Source of the DNA: Hirsutella rhossiliensis | Taxonomy: Eukaryota; Ascomycota; Sordariomycetes; Hypocreales; Ophiocordycipitaceae | Length of the DNA: 64,000 nucleotides | Assembly (NCBI RefSeq): GCF_020360975.1 | Contig: NW_025408675.1 | Span: 930,001-994,000, forward strand | Direction: 5' to 3' | Part shown: positions 35,899-47,400 of the stretch, piece after piece | How positions within the stretch are numbered: the stretch's first letter is position 1 | Layout: each line of letters begins with the position of its first letter | The notes under the pieces: model-generated | The model's input: only the letters and a program-made list of their open reading frames with translations | The model's database searches: none | What the model was told of the DNA's origin: nothing | Translations under genes and position numbers: made by a program

Positions 35899-38800
35899 CA
35901 TCGGTTTCTCCGAAAGCCGACCCGCCCTTCGGTGCTGGTGCAGTGATGGATGATGACCCGCCTCGGCGCTGGTGCGGGGAAGGGAAAAACAAAATGCCGA
36001 CGACTCCAACGGCAGTTGCTGAAAACAGCTCTCCTTATCTCGACCTCGCCTTGTCGCACTCGCCCTCTATTGTTCCATCTTTTCCCTTTTCCCCTTTTTG
36101 TTTCGCTCCGGATCTGGTCCGCCCGGCGGCTTTCCTAAAGTCGCCCAGACGGAAATGCAGCCAAGGCCTTGCTCTCCGGGGTCACATGGCTGACTGCATG
36201 GAATCCTCAACGCCTTTCCCCAATGCTTTCTTCGGGGCTTTTCTTTGCTGACACGACTGGTCATCCCGGCCAAATCGATCCTCCGTCACGCTTGGCAGAT
36301 GCCAAATCCTCCTGCAAATGACGGAATTTCGGCCCATGCGGCACGCGGACCATATATGAGATGCACTCTTCAGACCGCGCGCCTCATCTGCACTCGAATG
36401 CAGAGAACGCCGGTGGCTTCACCCTCGGCGTTGTCGCATGCAGGCTCCAGATCGGATACGTGTTACCAGTTGTCCCTCTTGCCCCCTTCTGACGTCCTCA
36501 TTTGGTTTCTTTCCTGAACGCCTCCCGTCACTTGACCCGTCACTTGGCCAAGACAAGACGACTCAAACGACGCCGACCAAGCATGCCCCGCTTTCTCGGC
36601 CTCGACCCATCCCCGTCTCCAGTGTCGGTGCCGTGGGTGTGTGGCTCCCCATGCTTGAAATCCCGTTTCTTTCTCGAATTGTCCGAGCCGTAGGGTGCCA
36701 TACACTCAAGCTCGTTGTCGCCCCCGTGTCCGAGGCAGTTCGGAATCCCCCGACTGTTCGGGGGTTTGGACAAAATAAGAAGGCTCAGCCAACAAGCAGG
36801 TTGACCTGCAGGAGTCACCGCACATCGCTAGAGGGGGTCGTGACCTCGATGGCTCAAAACTTCCGTACTCGCGTCAGCTTGAGATGTCAGCACTGCAGTC
36901 ATCGCCGTTTGAAGGAGTCCGGTATGCATCTTCAGAAGATAAGGGAAGCTCTCTTACATCAGTTCTTCATGTCGCAGCTTTTAGACAGTGACAGCAAGAT
37001 CCCAAGATGATGGTCCTCCTTTCGAATCCACTACCTCTGTCGTGATGATAGAATGTCCCTGATTCTTCCGTTACAATGCGCAAGGCTTGATGACGGCCAG
37101 CAAGCAGGTTCTCCGGGAGTTGAAAGTCAAGGCTTGTGGCAGAAGAGGCCGGTCAGTCCTTGAATTGAGACTTCGAGCACATGTGAAGTCTGGTAGATCC
37201 ACGTTATCTCCTCGGAAGAGCTTCAAGCTTGGATTTCCTCTGATTTTTGGTTATTTCAGCGCCTCTGAGACCTCGTCGTTCCTCTCGCAAGCGCCGCAGA
37301 ATTGCTTTAGTTGCACAGCTCCTCTCGCTGGCAACGCATCTGGTAGAGGAGCTGCGAGTTGGATGTGTGCCATCTTGTCAGGACGACGCCCTGGCTTCGA
37401 TTAGCGACAACCTTGGGAGACTCGTTGCACCAATCTCTTGCTGGACTAGAGTTCGTCGGTTACCTCGCCAGCCAAATCTAGGGAATTGAAAGGGAAACCG
37501 CTTGAACTCTTGAAGTTTTGGTACATCTGTCTCGCCGCATCTTCGGTTCCTCCTCCAAGCCGTCATTCAGGCAAGTTCGCGCAGCCCTTTGCTGGGATTG
37601 ACTTTCTTATGACAGACTGAGACCCAAGGGTTCTCCGACGAGCCCCTCTGCGGCTCGAGATGTCGACCGATCTCTCGTCTGGAGTTGGTCACGACTTATT
37701 CATCACTTCTATTATAAGCGTTTGGACTCGAGTCCCGCGCTTCAAGCTCTACAAGCTCCAAGTCAGCGTGTGTCGAAGCCAAATTCAAACGCAACAGGAG
37801 TCGTGGGAGCTTCTCTTGTCGACTCTGGAGATGAGGCTGTCGTATCTCTTCGGAATCATACCGTGTATGATGGAAAGCAGAGATGTTGTCCGGAAGCCGG
37901 CATAGGGCGAGGTGGTGGTATGCTTCCTTGAGGGCTGACTTTGTCTACAGGATTTGGTTCACGTTTCTAAACCGGGACACACATCTAGCACAAAGTCCAG
38001 GAAACACCGTTCAATAGCAGACTAGGACACCGCGTGTCCCGCCCCGTCTCGACTCCGTCTGTAGACAGCGCGGCGTTACATGGTGATTTCCGGAGGGCCT
38101 GGAGGGGTCCTCGGGGACTCGAGACATGACAACAATTGACGTAGGCGTAGGATAATACTCCTCGCTGCCAAGAAGGGCCGATGTCTGGCGCCAGGAAGGC
38201 CTCGAATGAAGGCGTCGAGCAATCTGACGGGCGACTGTTGGGCATCAGACATGTCCTGATTTCACGTTGATGCAGGTCTGTTTCCTTTTTCCATATTGCA
38301 GAAATGAGGCCGAGAATTCTCCTCACCATGGTATGACGAATTGATTCGACGTCCTGCCTTGCGCGGCCGCGTCAGGACGGCATGAACCAAGCTGAGTGAA
38401 CCAAGCTGAGTATCCCCAATGGAGAAGAGAGAACCCCCTCCCTCATGTCCTTCGGCGCAGACGCTAGCAAGGACGCGATGCAGCGGTAGACATCCGGCGG
38501 CAGTCGCGAGGCCTTGAATCTCCAATCAAGGCCGACTGCGACGCTCGCCCAATGCATGTCTACCCGAGCCTTTTGACGACGGAGGGGGAGATCCCACCAA
38601 AGGGCTGCCCAACAACGACAAGGAAGACGGACCAAAAGAGGAGAAACGGGACTAGAAGAGGAAAGCGTCGGCTTATGGGGCCGGGGCGGATGCCATCCAG
38701 TCGAGGCCGGCCAAGTCGTTTCGACTGCCACGACCGAGTGCGGCTCTAGGCAGCAGGATCCCATGTCGCCGTGCCGGGAAGATGGGCCTCTCGTCTTGCG

Positions 38801-41800
38801 ATACGTGCCATGCACATTCGCGTTGACGCGCCCCTGGCGGAAACACGGGCTCGTCATTGAAAAGAAAACATGGTCTCACGCAACAGCATGATGACGAGTT
38901 TCCCCCCCTCGAAACCGTACGTCAGACTCGCGATGCCGCGACAATCCGACCTTGCTGCCAATGGCGGAGCCCATGCCGCTCGAGGACTTTTGCAGAGTAT
39001 GTCTGACGGTGCCACGGGGAGTAGCGCGCGTAGGGAGGGGGGCCTTGGCCAATGGCTTCGTGAGCCTGCCATTCTGACGGCGGTTATAACCACCCCGGCA
39101 TGGCTGCCATACCAGTCCCCAATTGGGTCTGGAGGAGATTCTTGGCCAGGGCCGCACCGGCGACACGTGTTGGCAGCAGGTATGCAGGCCTGCGACTTTG
39201 CTAGGTATGAGCTCCCTGGGCAACAAGGCAGCAGCCCTCCATGAGGAAATCACGTTAGGCAAGGGGACAGGGACGGATCCGCGGAGGCGACCACCGCGTC
39301 GCGAATTACATGGAGGGACCAAGCCGGATCCTTGCGCTCGTCCAGTTGCTGGTCGGGGAATGCTCGGCGTCTCGCTGCGAGGCCAGGACACGGGGCACCG
39401 CTTGTTGGACGTCTGCTGTCGAGCTGGCGAGGAGGCTGGACCGAAGACCGGAGGAGCACGCAAGAGATGATGGGGCCCGGAGAAGCTGTGCGGGCCGGGG
39501 GGCGTGGATGTACGCACGTACGGCATCCAACATGGCGCCTCGCAAGAGGTTCCGCGGAGCGAACGGCTACCGGGGCTCACAGTCATCTGGCGGGGGCGTC
39601 ATGACGGAACGATCAATGGCAGCCAGCAGGACCGTCCGGACGATGGGTGAAGGCTCCTTCTTGTGCCTCCGACTTCGGAGTCGGGAAAGGGTGGAGTCGA
39701 GCGATCCAACCGAGGCGGCCGGGGCGCCACTCGCTCGCCGGTTGTCGGCGGAGCGCACAATAGACAAGAGGGATCGCGGACGGGCCCGTGTGGCCAAAGG
39801 GGGCGTCTGCGAGGCGCTCCGGATGCAGCATGTCATCGGCGGATGACGGGTGGAATGACGGGTGGCTGGCTTTGGGGAGACAGAGATGGAGAGAGAATTC
39901 AGCCTCCATTCCGCAAGGCGGATGAAGAGGGCAGGGATTTACAATACGCGGCGTCTTCAGCCGCGTGGATCCAAGGGGGGGAACGGGCAAAGAGGCAGTA
40001 ATTAGTTGGCATTTATTTCTATTATTTATTCTCGGGTTATTTTTATCATTGGAGATTCCTCTCCTGTCTCTGCCCTGCTGGGCTTGCCGTTAAGGGTTCA
40101 GGTGAAGGCCAGGACGGCTTAGACAGCGGGATAGGAATAGCCTCCAGCATACCTGTTCTGCACGTATTGGAGGATGACGGCTGACAACGGGCTGACGGAC
40201 GACGGGGCGTGGATTTCCTGCGACTTGCCGTCGGACGCCGGAGCTTTGCTTACATGCACCGCGACTTGTTTTGCTTCCCGTGCCTTGGCTTGCCTCTCCT
40301 CCATCCCTGGTCCTTTGGCCTGTTTCCGTGCGATTCTGCACAGGGAAAAGGACCCAAGGATCAACGTGCTCGCTACCTGACACAACATATGTACAGGGCC
40401 CTCTCCCCGTCCCCCACGCTCGCCCGCAGGGACGACGCCGGCAGCCGGTGAAACGACGCAGAGAGCAGAGGCGCGGCTCGCTAGGCTTTTCTGCCTTGCT
40501 TCTTTCTTCCCGATGCCAGCCCAGGCCGCTCTCCCCTTCCCTGGTTACCTTTGAGACGCCGACCCGCCGGGTGCGCCCACGTGGAAGGGGGGGGGAAAGC
40601 AGCGTTGGCGTGGTTATGTGCATGGAACCAACCAACCAACACAGGCGCAGGCAAGGATTGGTGAGGAGCAGGTACAGCAGGGAAAAAGAAAACAGGCAGG
40701 CCGTAGGCTGTGCACGAACAAAAGGGCGGCGGCAAGACCTTTGTGTCTCCTCTGGACGTCGAGCACATTCCTGCTAGTCGTATACGCCCCCAAGGAGCGG
40801 ACCCTGAGAGGTAGCCGGACAGCCAACCGACTGGGACGGCCGCGAGGCGAGACAGGCAGGATACTCCAAAGGGACGCGACACGGCCAACACTGGCATGGC
40901 ATTGGCATGTAAGTCAATCAAGGTACTGCACGTCGCACCAGGTCTGTCTCTGCGGCTGCATGGGGTTTCTTGGGCGGCACGGACCACGAACGAGCCTTTG
41001 GAACGGACGGCCCCGGGGGCGGCGGCGGCGGCGGCGGCGGCGGCTTGCGACGGCACGGGACGGAACGGGAGAAACACACTGGAGGACGGAGACGGAGACG
41101 GAGAGACAGACCCACGCAACGCAACCGGCCAACGCAACGGGTGAATACAGTGTGCGGGGCTCTGCACGGCCACGGTATATAATTCGTAAAAACATTGCAT
41201 ATCGGTGCGGATGCAGGAGGCTTCCACGAGCAATGGCCAAGGCAGCAAGCAAGCCAAGGCGAAACCAAAAAAAAGGGAAGAAAAGAAGAGGCAGAGGCAG
41301 AAAAGAAAAAAAAAGGATGGAAGGGGAGCGCTAGTTACCGCCTCGCCCCGGCTAGCTCAATGCCGAGCTCAACAAGAGCAAGAGGGTTTGCGTCTGGCCA
41401 AGGACGGGGCCTTTCTTTTTCTGGGCTGTTGTGCGTCCGTCGTCAGCCTCAGTCCCCAAGGGATGGCGACTGCAGCAGCCGCCGCCGATTCTGGTTTGCA
41501 AGTAAACAGGGTGTGCGACGGGCTGCGCGGCCGAGGCATGTATGGCTCGGTGGATGCAGCATTCGTTGGCGAGAGGGGGAGAGTTCGACGACGGGGAACG
41601 GGGGAGCGAGCTGGGCCAAGCAAGGAGACGACGAGGCGCCCCCCCCCCCAGCAGGCGAGGGAACGAGGGAAGGGGAGAAAAAAACTCGGCTCCGTCCGTC
41701 ATTCCACAACCACGTCACCCACCGTACAGTCCACGCCCCCGGTACGGCATACGGCATACGTACCCGCTCCCCCTTGCCTGGGCCGGCCCTGGAGACGCTC

Positions 41801-43827
41801 ACCGTTGGATGAGGGTCGAGGCCGGGTAAAATTGCGGAAAAAGGTCTCTCGTGCCTTGTACAAAAATACTGCTGACTCTGGCAAGGGAAACAAGACTCGC
41901 ATTTGCCTCGCCCGAAGCAACACGAGACCAAAGGAACCATGCCGGCGCGGCTCAGGCGGCGTCGCCTTTGCCCCGGCCACGTAGAACAAGATGAATAAAT
42001 CAAAAAATCGCACCACGTACGCACTCTGGGACAGAAGTGGATTCGTAACTATCGTAGGTGCTGTTTTTTTTTGTCTTGGGAGCATCCTGAAACACGGCCA
42101 TGTATGTACAGTACATGGACTCTCTGACCTTTCTTCTTGATTAACCACCTTACCGTACGTACTGTAACGTGATTGATTGAGTTTCTGTGGTAATGAGCTG
42201 CAATGTCCCGCGGGGCCCTTGGATGGATGTACTGTACATGCAGTAAATTGGCCTGGTGATTCCTGTCCCGGCGAGACCAACACGGCCATGTGCTTGGCGG
42301 GCGATCCGTGGGCGGGAGCTCCCGGGCCTGGCCAATGGATCCGAGTCCCGACGACAGCGATGCCGACGATCGGAGAAACAAGGGGACGAGGGGAAAAAAT
42401 CAAATTGAAAAAGGCAACAGGAAGCGAAAAAATTGGCTCTCGGCAGACGGAAAAAGAGCCATGACAGGAGTCATTGCCTGCAGCCCGCTGGTACTTCTCA
42501 TGCATCGTCCGAAAAAGTCGCATGACACAGCTGGGCCGGCATAATTGCCTGCTCGTCGACGCCGGCCCTGCGAGGCTTTATTGCCTGTGCCCCCCGGCAT
42601 AGCGCATCCTCCCAGTATCCAGGCATTCAGGCATTGTGTGTGCACTTTCTCTTCAGCTCCTCACGTCGGCGCCCAGCTCGTCCACGCTGTATGTATACCA
42701 CGCTGTATACTCGGTACAGCACAGCCCTACGAGGAGGCGGCGGTACCTCGCGTCGCACCGTCCGCTCCACCCGGTGCCAGGTACCTGGCGCTCCACATTC
42801 CTACCAACACGCCCTCTCTCTCTCCCTTGCAGTCCCGCAGAGGCGCTCTTATGAAAAAGCAGCGGGCAACAAAGGACCCGGCCAGCGACCATGCCGTCAT
42901 ATGCTACCATCTGAACCCACCACGATTTCTTCCTTTTTTTTCTACTTTTATTCTCCTCGGGAAAAAAAAAGAAGACAATCGGCGCCATTCCTTCGCCGGG
43001 GCATGCAACGCGAAACACACAACCCAGCAGCCCGAGTCAGAAAAAAAAGAGAAACCAGGGAGGCAAAGATCGGGAGTCTGTCTGCATTAGCGGACAACGC
43101 ACAAGCTAGACGGGGACTAGCATGCAATAGAGAGAGAGAGAGAGAGAGAAGAAAATTTCCATGGTCCCCCGTCGTGCTTTACTCAGACGTCAGGCAGAGA
43201 CAAAAGAGACGCATCTGCAACAGGGTTGGGCCAGTAGGAGATAAAGTCCGAGAAACAGGTAGATGGAACAACAAGGAAAAAGCGATTCTAGCCCTGTTGG
43301 TCGAGACACGCATCTGACTCTAAACCCTTTGCTGCATTTCCCTGCTTTGTGCACGTTCTCAACCCGACCAGGCTAGACGATTTGATCCCTTATTTATTTT
43401 TATTTTTCCTTCTTCTTCCAGCGCTGCAGTACCGTGCCGTACCGCACTGTACCCTACGCATCCTTTCCCATTGATTCTTCAGTGGCTTGCTCTCGTCGGC
43501 CCCCAAATCTCCACTTCGTCTGGGAGCCGTAGTCCGCATCGGGAGGACCCCACGGCTCGCTGATCTCCGTCCGCCCGCCGCCAAGCCTCCAGCCCGATCC
43601 GCCTCCACTCCCCGGCCTGCTGCGACGCTGGCACGATGCGACGACGGCGACGGCCTCCGCCAAGCCAGTGGGAGGAAAGGGAAAAAAAAGTCAGGCTTGT
43701 GTCAGGCCGGTGGAAAAGGCCGGCCGGGCTGACTCGCTCGACAGACCTTGTGCGCAGGACCGAGAGCCGTTCCAAGGAACAAAGGGCAGGAGAGATTGAA
43801 GGCCGTGGAATTCGCCCCCAAGCAAGA

Positions 43828-43858
43828 CACAGCACAGCACAGCACAGCACAGCACAGC
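43828..43858. repeat. Tandem GCACA pentanucleotide repeat
   Basis: Six near-perfect copies of the pentamer CAGCA/GCACA lie in intergenic DNA. No gene overlaps. Confidence 0.85.
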
Positions 43859-45571
43859 CAGCCCCGACGGGCTCGCTCGCGTGCACGGCCTGGCTGGCCG
43901 TTGGTCTCGTCCTCTCGTCCCATCCCCATCCCATCGTCCACGGTGCCCATGCGAACCCAGAAAAGTCAATTTGCATCCAGGTGCGACGAGTATTCGCGCC
44001 TTGCCAGGCATGTTTCGTCATCCCTCGTGGGCTTCTTCTAGTCAGGCCCGAAACGCCTCGCAAAACCAAACAAAACACGCTCAGTCAGTCGTCGCCTGGC
44101 CCCTCTCGCAGCGTAGACAGCGCACGTAATCCCTCCACTGACTCTTCCCCTCAGCCCTTTTGCTCTCGTGGTTTTTAACATGTTTGATGTACATGGAAAA
44201 TCCGAATCAAGGTTTCGAGTCTTGGTTCCTGGCCGCCGCCCTCGACCCGCCGTGGCAAAGTAGCATTGCAACAGCCCTACCCCGAAGTAGGTTAGGTACT
44301 GTAGCTGCCCCCGAGAGGCACCTACTATGTAATTACAGTATGCCCTGCAAGGAACAACGAACGACCTCTTGTCTTGTGCCTTGGTTGGGCGTCGCAGCGG
44401 TAGCATCCATGTAGGTAGCGTGTACGCCACCACCACCACCACCGCCACCATCATCGTCTTCGGCTTGGCCGGGTAGCGCAGCCTCGCGCGACGCCTTGCA
44501 CCGGCGCTTTCCCTGTGGCCATGAAGAGTTTTCAAGACAAGAAAAAAGACATGAAAGTGCACAGGGATGGGGGGGGAGAACAGAACAGCAATAATCTGCA
44601 CCGGCAGTTCCGCCGTCGCACGAAGCGCCGTGGACCTGGGCCTTTGCCGAGCGACTGCCCCAGACCCCCCCCGGTACTCCGTACATGACGGGCCCTGCCG
44701 TTTCGACTCCATCCGCCCGTGTCTGGTCTGTCTATCTGTCTGTCGGTTTGCATGTCTGTCTGTCTCCATGTCCGAGTGCGCGATACATACAGTACATCGT
44801 ACAAGCTTCCTCCTCGTCGCCAGCGCGAGCGAAACTTGAATCGAGGCAAGACAGCCGAGGCATCAACAGACGTCTGACACGAGGCTTTTTTTTTCGAGAC
44901 ACAGCCAGTATTGATTGATTCAAGCCGCCTGGCTTTCAGCTACGTACTCGTACTCTATCTCGCTTGCCAGCCCCACCTCTCCGACTCTCGCATCCACCCG
45001 CCGGCAACATTCTTTTTGCTTCTTCCACAGCACAGCTTGGACCGCCGCCTTCAATCCGTCTTGTTCGGCCTCTCGTAACCTCCCAGCTCGCCTACTTTTC
45101 GTCATCCCAGTGTCATGCTCATCCATCCAGTTTCTCCCGTGCCATGCAAGTAAACAACACCCAAGTCTGCATGTGGTACACACCGCCTCGCGAGGCGTCC
45201 CATTCCCCATAAAACTCCTTGCAGCGCAGGCCTTCCCCGGGCCCGAGGATCTTGCGTAGAAAAACAGTGGTGAAAGGAAACAAAAAATGAAAGCGACTTT
45301 TTCTCCAGGTCTGATATGCAGTGCTCCGAGCCATGCCCCCAGTTTTTGAACATAAGACAACAAAGTGAAGTTGGGAAAGAAAGACTCTAGACGAGGTCGT
45401 GTTGGGCAGGCTTGGCCGCCGAGTATCGTGCAATTTGTCCACGCCATGAGTGAGTCGAGTGAGGTCTGGTTGCCGTCCATCAAGGTGCGCACACAGTGCA
45501 GCGTGGATGGAAGCGTGTATAGTCTTGGTCGGCCCCGACAAGGGGGGCAAGTGGGTTGTGGTTCCACCAAT

Positions 45572-46084
45572 CTAGTATGACCGCCTTCGTTGTATCCGGA
45601 CTTGCTCAAAAGATATGGCATAAGCCTTGAGCTCCTGCCTCGACTTGTCGGACAGCTGTGCTGAGTCGACCGACGACGTGGTGCTCTGCATCGAGCAGAG
45701 GCTGCTGTGGGAGCTCGAAGGGGTGAGGTTCGAGGCCGAGGCGTCGAGGGCAGACGAGTCGCCCAGGTACAGGCCCACGCGGCTCGGGTAGCTATGCGTC
45801 GGCTTCCCTCTGCTGTGGCTGCCAAAGTCAATGGGCGGTGGCAGTTGGAAGCTGTTGCGGGTGGATGGTAGCGTCGAGGCCGTCAGGGCCATGGTCGACG
45901 TGGACCAAGGGTAGCCGTTGCAGGGGGGCGTCATGCCGGGCGAGCTGGCCTGGGAGCTGGGCGTCGTCGACGTCCACTCGTGGTCGGCTAGCCTGCACGA
46001 CTCGGAGCAGTAGGCGGCGCCGTCGCTCTGCACCTGCTTGTCACAGGCCAGGCAGAACTGGTGCGTCCACAGATCGAGAGCCAT
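45572..46084 (-). CDS. Ecl1-like zinc-binding protein (life-span regulatory factor family)
   Basis: A single exon of 170 residues. The N-terminus FCLACDKQVQ...AYCSESCRLADHE supplies four cysteines (C11, C14, C26, C30) in a CxxC...CxxxC arrangement, the only structured part. The rest is Ser/Thr-rich with SSQASSPGMTPP and a basic end (VRIQRRRSY). This matches the fungal Ecl1 family, small proteins that in fission yeast extend chronological life span and respond to sulphur or metal starvation by binding zinc. Function here is transferred from the family. The start at 46084 (ACCATGG) is preferred, although the frame remains open for 251 codons further upstream. That extension is CT-rich leader-like sequence and includes a run of Leu codons, so it is probably untranslated. 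The gene stands alone, with 10 kb or more of gene-poor DNA on both sides. Confidence 0.8.
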   Translation of the reverse strand: MALDLWTHQFCLACDKQVQSDGAAYCSESCRLADHEWTSTTPSSQASSPGMTPPCNGYPWSTSTMALTASTLPSTRNSFQLPPPIDFGSHSRGKPTHSYPSRVGLYLGDSSALDASASNLTPSSSHSSLCSMQSTTSSVDSAQLSDKSRQELKAYAISFEQVRIQRRRSY

Positions 46085-47292
46085 GGTAGCGGGTGTGGAT
46101 GGGAGAGGTTGTGGGTGGAGGAACGGTGCACCCGAAGAAGGACTTGCGGGACGGAGAGGGAGAGGAGAGTATCCCCTTTTAAACGGTTTGTCGACGGGCT
46201 CGAGCACAGAGGATTGCACGACGGGGTTGTGGCAGGCAAGCCCCTCGGGGTGGGCAGCGGGTTTGATGTCGAGCTCGTGAGTCAAGGCGGGACGGGGTGT
46301 ATCTTGGAGCAGCAGAGTGGTGGCTCCGAGCTGGATGAGTTGTAGCAGTTCAAGATGGAAGACGAAGGAGAGGATGAGAAGCGGCAACAAGAGGAGAAGA
46401 AGACGAGGTGGTAGAGGCGATGATGGAAGAGGAGCTGGCGAGCAGGATGGAGATGGGGAGCAGGAGGAGGGCAGCGGGACGCATATGTATGTATTCGGCT
46501 GCTCACAGCCCACCACGGCCTGACAGTGGACTGAGTGGAGTGGTGCTGGATGACCACTTTTCCGCGAGACAAGAGGCTTTTTAGCGCCGTTGGCAGCTTG
46601 CGACTGGGCGCACTCTTGGTACCTGCCGACAAGTCCACATGTACCCATTTCGTGCGTGCATGTTAGCGGCACAGGCGGGGAGGGGAGGGGGGTGTCGACG
46701 GATCGGATCCCTCGTACCAGGGTACGGACGGACGGAGGCTGGCTTGCATATGGGGGGCCGGTATCGAGTACACGCCGGCGCTGCGGCAAAGTGGGAGGGG
46801 GGCTGGCGCAGGACCTAAGAGGCCCCATGGCGTGCATACAGGCTCGTGCCTTGTGTGGACGGGCGTCGCAATGGGCCTGGGGGGAAGGGGGGAGGGGGGT
46901 GAGAGAGGGGTCAGTTTAGGGAAGGGAGGGGGAAGGGGGGGTGTTTTGATGAGCGTGAATGGCAGTTGGTGGTGGATAGGTAGATTGGGGGATTTCACCA
47001 CTGATCACGGTCCTCGACAGGTGGGGACCTTGTCGTTGTCGTTGTCGTCGTCGTCGCCGTGGTCCACGCCCTGCAGCGCACGATGGCGTCTGTCTGTCTG
47101 TCTCTTTCTGGGGGGAGGGCGCAGAGGTTATGCAATGCCTTGTGCGTGCGTGTGTGTATGTGTGTATGTGTGTATGTGTGCATTGCGCATGGAGAGCAGT
47201 CTACATACTCCATACTGTACGCATGTCGTCGTCGCCCTGCACGCATTCGTCGACAGAGCCGAATTGATTGACAGACAAGAGACCAGTTGCAG

Positions 47293-47400
47293 ACACACAT
47301 ACACACACATACACACACATACACACACAAGCACACACAAGCACACACACACACACACGCACGCGCGCGCACACACACAGACACACAGACACACAGACAC
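47293..47400. repeat. Long (CA)n / CACG-rich microsatellite tract
   Basis: About 110 bp of almost uninterrupted CA dinucleotides, with CATACA, CACG and CAGA variants. A smaller GT-rich tract (about 47150-47180) precedes it. The two strands are potentially complementary and could form a large imperfect hairpin. Confidence 0.85.

Larger units (their letters stand above)
35202..45571. other. 10.4 kb gene-poor region
   Basis: No reading frame with a recognisable domain or coherent exon chain was found. The first 300 nt are the CCT gamma promoter. A TIR element lies at 35511-35892. Roughly 36.8-38.0 kb is visibly less GC-rich than its surroundings and may be old degraded sequence, with short frames on both strands but no family match. 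Further right are an AT-rich patch (about 40000-40050), a GGC run (about 41018-41044), GA repeats (about 43128-43150), a GCACA repeat (about 43828-43858) and scattered GTACTGTAC words. Small secreted-protein genes without recognisable features cannot be excluded. Confidence 0.5.

Noticed and set aside
40481..41257. 258-codon minus-strand frame with an Ala run
   Set aside because: The Ala run is the GGC microsatellite, the opposite strand is open over the same interval, and no family is evident.
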